NCBI RefSeq assembly: GCF_000183425.1
Contig: NC_014759.1
Location: 1,240,001 to 1,304,000 of the forward strand
DNA: 64,000 nucleotides
Source: Marivirga tractuosa DSM 4126
GTDB lineage: Bacteria; Bacteroidota; Bacteroidia; Cytophagales; Cyclobacteriaceae
Direction: 5' to 3'
In this document: positions 39,984 to 47,643 of the stretch, in pieces
Position numbering within the stretch: position 1 is the first letter of the stretch
Layout of the letters: every line of letters starts with the position of its first letter
Notes under the pieces: model-generated
What the model saw: the letters and a program-made list of their open reading frames with translations, nothing else
The model's database searches: none
What the model was told of the DNA's origin: nothing
Program-made: the position numbers and the translations under genes

Positions 39984-40634
39984 CTATTTAATATGTAATA
40001 AGTTTCTTTCTGAAATTTGAGATTCCAAATGCGGATAGTGCTTAATCAATTCCTCTATAAAGAGATTATAGGGGACATCATCAAAATGACCATATTGATG
40101 TAGATACTCCATAAACCTACCTCCTTTTTGATTGAATTCCTGAAAAATGGAGTCTCCATCAGGATTAAATTCCAAAGGCTTCACATTTAGCTTTTCGCAA
40201 AGTTCTCGATTGAAAACAGGAGTTACTTTGATCCATTTATCATTTAAATAAATTTCTGCATAGCCATGAAAAACCAAAATATCTGTTTGCAGTACGGCTT
40301 CCAATTTGGCAGTACCTAGATGGTTTCTAACATTTGCAAAACCCAATCGTGAAGGAACTCCGATTACTCGGCAGGCAGCAGCAAAAAGGCAACTTTTCTC
40401 TATGCAATATCCATAGTCCCTTTTCAGCAAACTATTTGCCCTCAAAGCTTCTTTAGAAAAATCTAATCTGTACGGATCGTAGCGAAAACCATCACGAATA
40501 GCGTAATATAAATACTTAACTTTTTCAATAGTATCTTGGGCACCAAAAGTAACATCACTTGCAAATTGCTGAACAGAAGAATGATCTGAATTTATAAATT
40601 CCGCTGCTCTTAAATACTTATTAAATCCCTCCAC
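39984..40634 (-). CDS. Transglutaminase-like domain protein
   Basis: 216 aa. The core has the nucleophile in RDYGYCIEKSCLFAAACR, the IGVPSRLGFANVRNH strand and the His in LVFHGYAEIYLNDKWIKVTP. The third triad position, usually Asp, appears to be VFN, so activity is uncertain. Such proteins act as cysteine peptidases or amide-cleaving enzymes. It starts with GTG at 40634; no ATG with good N-terminal context was found. It is the first gene of a two-gene unit with acyl-CoA dehydrogenase, under a promoter overlapped by two TetR-type operators. Confidence 0.85.
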   Translation of the reverse strand: MEGFNKYLRAAEFINSDHSSVQQFASDVTFGAQDTIEKVKYLYYAIRDGFRYDPYRLDFSKEALRANSLLKRDYGYCIEKSCLFAAACRVIGVPSRLGFANVRNHLGTAKLEAVLQTDILVFHGYAEIYLNDKWIKVTPVFNRELCEKLNVKPLEFNPDGDSIFQEFNQKGGRFMEYLHQYGHFDDVPYNLFIEELIKHYPHLESQISERNLLHIK

Positions 40635-40654
40635 CTTGACTTTTTTTTTACAAT

Positions 40655-40672
40655 TTAGGCATTAATGCCTAA
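40655..40672. promoter_or_regulatory. Palindromic operator 1
   Basis: TTAGGCATTAATGCCTAA is a perfect 18-bp palindrome in the gap between the transglutaminase gene and the TetR gene. Its half-site (TAGGCA) recurs in operator 2. The two centres are 43 bp apart, about four helical turns, so two repressor dimers could lie on the same face. Confidence 0.8.
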
Positions 40673-40698
40673 CAAATGTAATAAAGAAATCTAGAAAA

Positions 40699-40714
40699 TA
40701 GGCACTTTTGCCTA
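40699..40714. promoter_or_regulatory. Palindromic operator 2
   Basis: TAGGCACTTTTGCCTA has the same TAGGCA…TGCCTA half-sites as operator 1 with a 4-nt centre. It lies about 50 nt before the TetR gene start, fitting autoregulation and control of the divergent pair. Confidence 0.75.
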
Positions 40715-40767
40715 ATATTTAATTTAGGAATTAAAAATGATTAATATTGCATGAGATTTCCATTAAG

Positions 40768-41388
40768 ATGAAGACGAAAGATAAGATATTAGAAACTGCT
40801 CGTATATTGTTTAATACACATGGAATTTCTGCTATTTCAAGTAAAGCTATAGCCGAAGAAATGGGGATTAGTTATGGAAATTTATGCTATCATTTCCCTA
40901 AGAAAGATGATATTATTCTGCAACTCTATCTCACCATGCAAAAGAATGTAGAGCAACAGTTTAAGAATATAAAAGAGGAAGTGATCAACTTGGAATTTAT
41001 GTTAAGCCGACTTAAGATTCTATTTGAGGAAATCTACAAGTATAAATTCATCTATCTAGGGATCACCAAAGTCGTTCGGCACTTCGACCACATCAAAAAG
41101 CATGCTCAAGATCAATTTGATCAAAGGTGGAATATTCTAGACCATATTTCTGGATTCTTAATTACTAATGGTTACATGAAATCATTCAAAGATGATCGTC
41201 AAAAAAATATGTTAATCCATGCTTTGTTAATGGTAAGCAATTCTTGGATTTCCGATGCAGAGGTATTTTATAAAGGCAAAGACAGTGAGAAAATTGACTA
41301 TTATATGCAAGTCTTCTTTAATCTGGTAAGACCAAACTTAACAGAAAAGGGTCTGGAAGGATTTAAGAAAGTGTATAAGAAAAGCTAA
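40768..41388 (+). CDS. TetR/AcrR family transcriptional regulator
   Basis: About 206 aa from ATG 40768 (MKTKDKILETARILF); the frame also opens at a TTG at 40747. The N-terminal helix-turn-helix reads ISAISSKAIAEEMGISYGNL followed by CYHFPKKDDIILQLY, the typical TetR DNA-binding unit ending in YHF-KD. The C-terminal ligand domain is not informative. It is divergent from the transglutaminase and acyl-CoA dehydrogenase genes, with two matching palindromes between. The likely role is acyl-CoA-responsive repression of that pair and of itself; the ligand is inferred from the neighbour only. Confidence 0.92.
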   Translation: MKTKDKILETARILFNTHGISAISSKAIAEEMGISYGNLCYHFPKKDDIILQLYLTMQKNVEQQFKNIKEEVINLEFMLSRLKILFEEIYKYKFIYLGITKVVRHFDHIKKHAQDQFDQRWNILDHISGFLITNGYMKSFKDDRQKNMLIHALLMVSNSWISDAEVFYKGKDSEKIDYYMQVFFNLVRPNLTEKGLEGFKKVYKKS

Positions 41389-41397
41389 TCATCAACT

Positions 41398-41778
41398 TTA
41401 ATACATGGTATTCGGATTTACAGACTCATTAGGAATCTCTTGAATACTATCCCAATGTTCTACAATTTTTCCGTTTTTATCAAAACGAAAGAAATCCATG
41501 GTTACATACTCAGCATCTCCTTCCCAAATTTGATGAGTATGTAGTGCTACTAAATCATTTTCTGCCACAGCTCTCAGAAACTCAACACTTTTGTTCGGGT
41601 ACTCCCTTTGCATTCTTTCGAAATAATCAATAAATCCTTGAGTTCCATTAGCAACGGCAGGATTATGTTGAATATATTCATCTCCGACATATAATTCAAC
41701 AGCTTTTGAAGGATTGCCTTCAAAAGCTGTTTTGTAAAATTCAATGGCACTTTCTTTTTGCTGCTCTAGCGCAATCAT
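41398..41778 (-). CDS. SnoaL/NTF2-like domain protein
   Basis: 126 aa. The cone-shaped NTF2-like fold is suggested by AIEFYKTAFEGNPSKAVELYV, YIQHNPAVANGTQGFIDYF, VALHTHQIWEG and MDFFRFDKNGKIVEHWDSIQ, a pattern typical of SnoaL-like ester cyclase and nuclear-transport-factor-2 family proteins. They bind small molecules in a pocket; function here is unknown. It converges with the TetR gene with 9 nt between stops. Confidence 0.85.
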   Translation of the reverse strand: MIALEQQKESAIEFYKTAFEGNPSKAVELYVGDEYIQHNPAVANGTQGFIDYFERMQREYPNKSVEFLRAVAENDLVALHTHQIWEGDAEYVTMDFFRFDKNGKIVEHWDSIQEIPNESVNPNTMY

Positions 41779-41796
41779 ATACTTAATTTTACATAT

Positions 41797-42192
41797 TTAA
41801 TTACTATTAACCTGAAAGTACAATTTTGAACTCTCTTTTGCTGTAAAACCAACTAATAAATCCCTTAATTCATCAGATTTCGACATCTTTTCCCACATCA
41901 ATTGGTTTGCCTTATCTATGTAATCAAAATATTCTATGCTTTTCATTTCTCTAGAAACTTCAGGTATCTTTTGATTAAAGTAGTTCCAAACTGCTTTCTC
42001 TGGATTAGAATATTTCTCCTCATATACTGCTTGAAAACATAATGCTTGAAGGATAACGGACGCATAACTTTTAGATTCACCATAAATCTCTGGAAACTTG
42101 CTTTTACCAGCACAAAAAGACCACCCCACTCTTCCTTCCCCAGCAGATGAAGCATAAAATAATTTCGAACTCAAACTCACCAGACTGTCCAT
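41797..42192 (-). CDS. C-terminal fragment of a frameshifted lipoprotein
   Basis: 131 aa from an internal ATG. The same frame runs upstream without a stop through LLIYPEEFKHKYQIN to the A run at 42248-42252, where it meets the frame of the upstream lipoprotein fragment. The two therefore form one gene of about 265 residues with one base missing. The fragment itself has aromatic-rich helices (YASVILQALCFQAVYEEKYS) and no recognised domain. Confidence 0.75.
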   Translation of the reverse strand: MDSLVSLSSKLFYASSAGEGRVGWSFCAGKSKFPEIYGESKSYASVILQALCFQAVYEEKYSNPEKAVWNYFNQKIPEVSREMKSIEYFDYIDKANQLMWEKMSKSDELRDLLVGFTAKESSKLYFQVNSN

Positions 42193-42230
42193 ATTGATTT
42201 GATATTTATGTTTGAATTCTTCAGGATAAA

Positions 42231-42587
42231 TTAATAGCTTAATGCTCTTTTTATCTCTTCATCACGATTTACATAATTTAAAAAATCATTTTGAACCTCA
42301 TCATAACTTTTAGCTGAATATTTTATAGAATCAGGCAGTTTTTCAAACATCAGGTTCCATTGAAGATACCCCAAAACATGCTCAATTTCATTAAAAAAAT
42401 CATAGTATTTATTTTCCTTTAAAATCCCTCTATTTAATCTGGGCTGCCAAGAAAAATACTCCGATTGATTAACATGCTTTTTTAGTAGAAACACCGAACC
42501 AATAAATTCTTTGGTAGTAGATTCCTCTTGTTTTGAATTACATCCTGTAAGAATTAATACAATGAGGATGAAAGCATAATTCCTCAT
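42231..42587 (-). CDS. N-terminal fragment of a frameshifted lipoprotein
   Basis: 118 aa. Signal peptide with lipobox (FILIVLILTGCNSK), so it is membrane-anchored. The rest is a mostly helical, Tyr/Trp-rich stretch with no family I can name. The frame ends four codons after an A5 run in the decamer ATAAAAAGAG. Restoring one A continues the reading into the next frame (…EEIKKSIKLLIYPEEF…) and the downstream fragment. Unknown function. Confidence 0.75.
   Translation of the reverse strand: MRNYAFILIVLILTGCNSKQEESTTKEFIGSVFLLKKHVNQSEYFSWQPRLNRGILKENKYYDFFNEIEHVLGYLQWNLMFEKLPDSIKYSAKSYDEVQNDFLNYVNRDEEIKRALSY
42245..42254 (-). other. Frameshift site in the lipoprotein gene
   Basis: On the minus strand, ATAAAAAGAG is identical to the decamer at the aconitase break. 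One extra A in the run would join the two lipoprotein fragments. The codon phase of the A run differs between the two genes. Confidence 0.8.
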
Positions 42588-42593
42588 GATAGT

Positions 42594-42932
42594 TTATTTT
42601 AGTTTGTCATTGTCCTGGTGCCTATCCTTATCCCGATTAGTTTTCTTCTCAATATTTTTCTGCAAAGCTTCAGTCAGGTCAATTCCAGTCTGATTGGCTA
42701 AACAAATCAATACCCATAGAACATCTGCCATTTCATCTCCCAAATCAGCATTTTTATCACTTTCTTTGAAAGATTGTTCACCATATTTTCGAGCCATAAT
42801 TCGAGCCAACTCTCCAACTTCTTCAGTCAGGATGGTCATATTGGTCAATTCATTAAAATATCGGACGCCTATGGTTTTAATCCACTCATCTACTTTTTCT
42901 TGGGCTTCTGCTAAGGTTATGTCTTTCTTCAT
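42594..42932 (-). CDS. MazG-like nucleotide pyrophosphohydrolase
   Basis: About 112 aa from ATG 42932 (a GTG one codon earlier is possible). The metal-binding helices show EEVGELARIMARKYG (ExxE) and the second pair LGDEMADVLWVLICLANQ (ExxD), the MazG-family signature for Mg-dependent hydrolysis of NTPs to NMP and pyrophosphate, often in nucleotide-pool cleaning. The single-domain form fits the MazG-like/RS21-C6 group. The ATG shares one nucleotide with the stop of the amidohydrolase gene (TGATG), so the two are probably cotranslated. Confidence 0.9.
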   Translation of the reverse strand: MKKDITLAEAQEKVDEWIKTIGVRYFNELTNMTILTEEVGELARIMARKYGEQSFKESDKNADLGDEMADVLWVLICLANQTGIDLTEALQKNIEKKTNRDKDRHQDNDKLK

Positions 42933-44572
42933 CACTTCAATTCATATACTTTTTCACCTGCCGAATGGGTCTGAATTACTTTAGTGGTTCTCAATTCCTC
43001 TTGTGGGACTTCCATAATATCTTGATCTAAAATCACAAAATCAGCCCATTTGCCTTTGGCAATGCTTCCTTTTTCCTTATCTTCAAATTGTCCGAACGCA
43101 GCCCATGATGTCATTCCTTTTAAAGCTTCTATCCTGCTCAGTGAATTTTCAGATTGGAAACCACCTTCCGGTAAGTTATTATTATCTTGCCGGGCAACAG
43201 CTGCATGAAAACCATAAATAGGATTAATGTCCTCCACAGGAAAATCAGAGCCCAATACTAATCTGCCGTTTTGCTTCAATAATTCCTGATAAGCATAGGC
43301 ATTTTTCACTCTTTCCTCGCCCAATCTTTCATGTGCCCAATCCATATCTGATGTGGCATGAGTCGGTTGAACAGAAGGTAAAATATTATAATCCCCGAAT
43401 TTGCTAAAATCATTTTCGGCTAACACTTGGGCATGTTCAATTCTCCACCTTCTGTCATTTTTACCTTTCAAATATTTCGCATAAATATTGGTAATGGCTC
43501 TGTTTGCAGAATCGCCAATGCAGTGCGTATTCATTTGAAAATCTTTAGCGAAAATAACTTTCGCCAGGCTATCAAAAACTTGAGGCTCGCTTCTTAAAAA
43601 ACCATAATTATCGGGATCATCAGAATAAGGCGCAATTAGACAAGCACCTCTCGATCCTAAAGCTCCATCTCCATAAATTTTAAATGACCGAACATTTAGA
43701 TAGTCTGTTTTGTAATGCCCATTGCTAAAGTAATACTCCATATTTTCAGGAGTAGGATTTATCATAGCATAAATCCGCATCTTTAAGAGACTATCCTTTT
43801 GCATTTCATCCAATAAATCAATTTGAGATTTATCTAAACCCGCTTCAGCCAATGAAGTAATACCTACTGCAAAGCAATTGCCTTGTGCTTCCCGAATCAA
43901 TTCCTTTGTCTGTTCTGAATTCATAGCTGGAATTTTATCCATCAATAAATTCATGGCATTATCAATCAAAACACCGCTCGGCTGTCTATCTTCTTTCAAT
44001 AAAACTTCACCACCTGAAACTTTTGTATTGGCAGTTACTCCAGCTAAATCCAATCCTTTTTGGTTGGTTAGAACAGCATGGGCATCTACTCTTCTGAGCA
44101 TTACGACCTTATTTGGAAATAAAAGATCCAACGTATCTTTGGTAGGAAATTGCTTCCCTTCCCAGTTATTCTGATCCCATCCCAAGCCCAAGACTGTTGA
44201 CTCCTCTGGATATTTTTCCACATGCTTTTGCAAGCGCTGAATTAGTTCATTAAAAGATGTTGTTCCATATAAATCAACTTCATGCAAACCTTTAGCATAC
44301 CTGATAAAATGCGCATGACCATCAATAAATCCAGGATAAACTGGGGAATTCATCAGATCGATTTCTTCATTCGCTTGATATTGATTTCGGATGTCCATAG
44401 AGCTTCCAACTGCTATGAATTTCCCATCTTTTATTGCAAACGCTTCTGCTTTTTCAAAATTGGCATTTACTGTATAAACCGTTCCATTGAAATAGATGGC
44501 ATCTACTTTTTCTCTGCTAGAACAGGAAGTTATTATTAGAATAAGTGTTAAGCTGAGTAATAGTTTATTCAT
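42932..44572 (-). CDS. Amidohydrolase (YtcJ-like) lipoprotein
   Basis: 546 aa. A lipobox signal peptide (LLLSLTLILIITSCSSR) shows export. The amidohydrolase_3 fold follows: VYPGFIDGHAHFIRYAKG with the metal HxH pair, VLGLGWDQNNWEG, NTHCIGDSANRAI, RIEHAQV and the late metal Asp region LVLGSDFPVEDINP, ending WADFVILDQDIMEVP. Such metallohydrolases cleave amide or related C-N bonds; the substrate is unknown. An unlinked-looking hairpin and a short gap separate it from the AMP nucleosidase gene upstream; MazG follows with an overlap. Confidence 0.93.
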   Translation of the reverse strand: MNKLLLSLTLILIITSCSSREKVDAIYFNGTVYTVNANFEKAEAFAIKDGKFIAVGSSMDIRNQYQANEEIDLMNSPVYPGFIDGHAHFIRYAKGLHEVDLYGTTSFNELIQRLQKHVEKYPEESTVLGLGWDQNNWEGKQFPTKDTLDLLFPNKVVMLRRVDAHAVLTNQKGLDLAGVTANTKVSGGEVLLKEDRQPSGVLIDNAMNLLMDKIPAMNSEQTKELIREAQGNCFAVGITSLAEAGLDKSQIDLLDEMQKDSLLKMRIYAMINPTPENMEYYFSNGHYKTDYLNVRSFKIYGDGALGSRGACLIAPYSDDPDNYGFLRSEPQVFDSLAKVIFAKDFQMNTHCIGDSANRAITNIYAKYLKGKNDRRWRIEHAQVLAENDFSKFGDYNILPSVQPTHATSDMDWAHERLGEERVKNAYAYQELLKQNGRLVLGSDFPVEDINPIYGFHAAVARQDNNNLPEGGFQSENSLSRIEALKGMTSWAAFGQFEDKEKGSIAKGKWADFVILDQDIMEVPQEELRTTKVIQTHSAGEKVYELK

Positions 44573-44625
44573 TTTTATGATTGGGTTTAAAACTTGTTAG
44601 GTTTGCCAAGCCTGCATACTGGTCT

Positions 44626-44671
44626 GTGTGCCACCAACCAGGGAAAGCTGTCCCCATGGTCGGTGGCACAC
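44626..44671. repeat. Stable inverted repeat upstream of the amidohydrolase
   Basis: A 10-bp stem, GTGTGCCACC (44626-44635) with its complement at 44662-44671, continues inward through ACCA/TGGT and GGG/CCC pairs. Flanks carry AGGTTTGCCAAGCCTG- and ATCTGACAGGTTTC-like words. No U run follows on either strand, so it may be a mobile palindrome or an mRNA-processing site rather than a plain terminator. Confidence 0.55.
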
Positions 44672-44724
44672 CAACCATTTTAATTCCAAAATCTGACAGG
44701 TTTCGATAATTAAGTAAATTAGAA

Positions 44725-45519
44725 TCAATCCTGATCAAATAATGTTTCAGTGAATTTCAGATGCTTAACAGATTCACCAGAGTTTTTCAATTCAATCAAT
44801 GAATCGATACCAATTTGAAGGTGATAATTTACATAACTGCCCGTTACTTTTTGATCACTTTGGGCTGTCTTTACTCCTTCAGGAGTCATTGGATTATCAG
44901 AAACTAATAATAGAGCTCCTCTTGGAATACTATTAACAAAGCCTACAGAAAAAATAGTGGCAGTTTCCATATCCACGGCCATCGCCCTAATTCTTCTTAA
45001 ATAATCTTTAAATTCATCATCATGTTCCCAAACTCTACGATTGGTCGTAAAAACTGTTCCGGTATAATAATCCATTTCGTGTTTTTTAATCATAGACGAA
45101 ACAGCTCTCTGTAAGCGAAAAGATGGTAAAGCCGGAACTTCTGGCGGCATATAATCATTGCTTGTTCCTTCTCCTCTTATTCCTGCCAAGGGTAAAATTA
45201 AATCACCAATTTTAGATTTCTTTTTAATTCCACCGCATTTCCCTAAAAACAAAACTGCTTTTGGCATAATAGAAGAAAGCAAATCCATTACAGTTGCTGC
45301 CACAGAACTACCCATTCCAAAATTGATAATGGTGATTCCATCTGCCGTAGCCGTCTGCATCGGTTTATCCCTTCCTTTTATTTCAACATTATATTGCTGA
45401 GCAAACATCTCTACGTAATTAATGAAATTGGTTAACAAAATGTAGTCTCCAAATTCATCTAAGCCCGTTCCTGTATAACGAGGTAACCAATTGTCAACGA
45501 TTTCTTTTTTTGTCTTCAT
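44725..45519 (-). CDS. amn: AMP nucleosidase (Bacteroidota type)
   Basis: 264 aa. Splits AMP into adenine and ribose 5-phosphate. It belongs to the nucleoside phosphorylase fold: TIINFGMGSSVAATVMDL, VLFLGKCGGIKKKSKIGDLI, the GIRGEGTSNDYMP loop, AMAVDMETATIFSVGF and LLLVSDNPMTPEG. The opening KKEIVDNWLPRYTGTGLDEF is the short N-terminus of the Bacteroidota form, which lacks the large regulatory domain of the E. coli enzyme. Divergent from the HsdR-N-like gene. Confidence 0.92.
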   Translation of the reverse strand: MKTKKEIVDNWLPRYTGTGLDEFGDYILLTNFINYVEMFAQQYNVEIKGRDKPMQTATADGITIINFGMGSSVAATVMDLLSSIMPKAVLFLGKCGGIKKKSKIGDLILPLAGIRGEGTSNDYMPPEVPALPSFRLQRAVSSMIKKHEMDYYTGTVFTTNRRVWEHDDEFKDYLRRIRAMAVDMETATIFSVGFVNSIPRGALLLVSDNPMTPEGVKTAQSDQKVTGSYVNYHLQIGIDSLIELKNSGESVKHLKFTETLFDQD

Positions 45520-45586
45520 TTATGAGTTTTGATTAAATAATTGTCAGTAATTTGCATATAAATTGCCACAAAGCTAAGCGAAATCA

Positions 45587-46030
45587 ATGCAAAAATTAAA
45601 CCTTCCGCCTTATGATGTGAAATTGCGTAAAATGGACGGCAAGATACATATTTTTGATCCCATCAGGAAAAAGTTTTTGGTTTTAACACCAGAAGAATGG
45701 GTTCGCCAGCATTTTATTCAGTTTTTAATTCACTATAAAAACTATCCATCGAGCCTTATTAAAGCTGAATCCGGATTAAAATATCATGAAAGAAAAAAAC
45801 GGACAGATGTGACTGTTTTCAATCGTAAAATGAAACCGCTTCTTTTAATTGAATGCAAGGCTCCTGAGGTTAAAATAACAACCCGTACCTTTTCTCAAAT
45901 TGCGAATTACTACAGCCAGTTTCAGGCAAAATATATGATTATTACCAATGGAATGGAGCATTACTGCTTTAGACCAGACGCAAAAGAATTGATTTTTGAG
46001 AAAGAGATTCCTGAGTTTTCGGATTTATAA
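45587..46030 (+). CDS. Orphan HsdR N-terminal (type I restriction R-subunit-like) nuclease domain
   Basis: 147 aa. A PD-(D/E)xK core is visible: YHERKKRTDVTVFNRKMKPL with the metal Asp, then LLIECKAPEVKITT with ExK, preceded by TPEEWVRQHFIQFLIHYKNYP. This matches the N-terminal nuclease domain of type I R subunits, but there is no helicase, M or S subunit nearby. Such single-domain proteins are common in Bacteroidota and their role is unknown. It converges with the class IV aminotransferase gene (1 nt between stops). Confidence 0.88.
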   Translation: MQKLNLPPYDVKLRKMDGKIHIFDPIRKKFLVLTPEEWVRQHFIQFLIHYKNYPSSLIKAESGLKYHERKKRTDVTVFNRKMKPLLLIECKAPEVKITTRTFSQIANYYSQFQAKYMIITNGMEHYCFRPDAKELIFEKEIPEFSDL

Positions 46031-46031
46031 T

Positions 46032-46856
46032 CTACCACCTAAAAATTTCCTCAAACAACTTTAGGCCTTCAGTGCAATCTCCCATTTTTGTGGCATAAAT
46101 TTTCTGAATGCAATTTACGCCAGCTACATTTATAGTAAAAATAGATAATCTATCTGACATCAAATCTTCAGGTAACCATAGTACCTCTTTCATTTCCAGA
46201 TCAAACTTCTTTGCATTTTTAAATAAATACCTTCTACTTACTCCATTGATGCAGCCAGTTTGCAAGGATGGTGTATAGATACTTCGATTACTTAAATCCA
46301 GAAAATAAAGATTAGAAGAAGAAGCCTCTGCTATGTATCCATCTTGATCTAACAAGATAATTTCTTCTAGTCCCTTTTCCTTCTTTTCAATTCCGGCCAT
46401 TACATATGGCAAAGCAGAAATCGTTTTCAAGTGACTAAAAGCAGTTTTTTGCAGAAAAACTGTATCTGCTAATCCCACTTTATCAAATTTTTGATTTTTT
46501 TTTCTTTGAGCTTGATCAGCAGTTAACAAAAACTCAGCATCAAAATGCTCAGGAGTATATAAACCACCAGCTTTTCTCCAAATATAGAGTTTCACTCTAG
46601 CAGACTGCCCCATTAATCCGTTCACTTCTAACAATTCCAAAAGTGTTTTCTCCAAGTCCTTTTTTGTAAATGGAAAATCTAATTTCAAGTCATTGACGCT
46701 GTCAGAAATCCTTTCCCAATGCTCATTTAGAAACATTATTTCTTTTTTCCTGAAAATAATAGTTTCAAAAATTCCGTCCCCATATTGAAAACCACGATTC
46801 GAAATCCCCAAAGTAGCTGATCCAGAAGGAGTTAAGTTACCATTGTAATTAATCAT
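46032..46856 (-). CDS. Class IV aminotransferase (branched-chain aminotransferase / aminodeoxychorismate lyase-like)
   Basis: About 274 aa from MINYNGNLTPSG at 46856; the frame extends to 46889 but family members start here. Fold-type IV PLP motifs: NRGFQYGDGIFETIIF at the N-terminus, EEIILLDQDGYIAEASSSNLYFL and TGCINGVSRRYLF. The PLP lysine is probably in the KTAFSHLKTISALPYV segment. Members include IlvE, D-amino-acid aminotransferase and PabC; the short length and motif pattern lean to PabC-like, but the substrate is uncertain. Confidence 0.85.
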   Translation of the reverse strand: MINYNGNLTPSGSATLGISNRGFQYGDGIFETIIFRKKEIMFLNEHWERISDSVNDLKLDFPFTKKDLEKTLLELLEVNGLMGQSARVKLYIWRKAGGLYTPEHFDAEFLLTADQAQRKKNQKFDKVGLADTVFLQKTAFSHLKTISALPYVMAGIEKKEKGLEEIILLDQDGYIAEASSSNLYFLDLSNRSIYTPSLQTGCINGVSRRYLFKNAKKFDLEMKEVLWLPEDLMSDRLSIFTINVAGVNCIQKIYATKMGDCTEGLKLFEEIFRW

Positions 46857-46949
46857 GTTTATTTCTCTTTTAAAACTTCCATTATCCACTCATCAATAAT
46901 ACTTTTGCTACAGCAAATAATTGTCTAATATTGGGTTTTATTTTGAATA

Positions 46950-47627
46950 ATGGCAGAAAGAAGTAGCATTTTTGATATGATTGGTCCCGTTATGATAGGT
47001 CCCTCGAGTTCACATACCGCTGGAGTAGTGAGGATTGCGCGCGCAGCTGTAAAAGTTTTGGGTGGTATTCCTGATGAGGCTATTATCACTTTTTATAATT
47101 CATTTGCAAGAACTTATGAAGGCCATGGAAGCGATAAAGCTATTGTTGCCGGATTGCTAAATTATAAAACAGATGATATCCGTATAAAACAAGCTTTTGA
47201 TTTAGCGGAAGAAGCCGGACTAACCTACACCTTTAAATCAATTGGCAGTGCAGGAACTTACCATCCAAACACTATCAAATTAAATTTGACCAAAGGTGAT
47301 CGAAAAGTCGAAGTAATAGGTGAAAGCTTAGGAGGAGGTGTAATCAATATTTCAAAGGTGAATGGATTTACTGCTAATATTTCTGCTGCCCTACACACGC
47401 TAATTATCACGGCTGAAGATACACAAGGAAGTATCGCTTTTATTTCGAATATTATCAGTAACGATAAAGCAAATATTGCCACTATGAGCGTTTCCAGGAA
47501 AGGAAAGCACGATATTGCCTGTTTGGCAATTGAAATGGATACAGGATTAAAAACTATATCACTTGAATATCTTAAAAATCTGGATTGGGTAATAGATGTT
47601 ATCTATATTCCAGATATTGACATGTAA
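46950..47627 (+). CDS. sdaAB: L-serine ammonia-lyase, iron-sulfur-dependent, beta subunit
   Basis: 225 aa. The N-terminal half has the SDH-beta signature IFDMIGPVMIGPSSSHTAGVV-like core (here within residues 7-26) and FYNSFARTYEGHGSDKAIVAG. The C-terminal half is an ACT-like regulatory domain (LHTLIITAEDTQGSIAFISN). With the alpha subunit it deaminates serine to pyruvate. The alpha gene (sdaAA) is not in the window. The TolC gene starts soon after the stop. Confidence 0.92.
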   Translation: MAERSSIFDMIGPVMIGPSSSHTAGVVRIARAAVKVLGGIPDEAIITFYNSFARTYEGHGSDKAIVAGLLNYKTDDIRIKQAFDLAEEAGLTYTFKSIGSAGTYHPNTIKLNLTKGDRKVEVIGESLGGGVINISKVNGFTANISAALHTLIITAEDTQGSIAFISNIISNDKANIATMSVSRKGKHDIACLAIEMDTGLKTISLEYLKNLDWVIDVIYIPDIDM

Positions 47628-47643
47628 ACTATTAATTATAATT

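Noticed and set aside
44626..44671. Inverted repeat as a simple terminator of amn
   Set aside because: No U run follows on the minus strand and its flanking words look like dispersed repeats.
47596..47643. TolC start at the first codon of the open frame, overlapping sdaAB
   Set aside because: The signal peptide MLRIFIVFIFLTIGLNA begins at 47644; the longer version would place extra residues before it.
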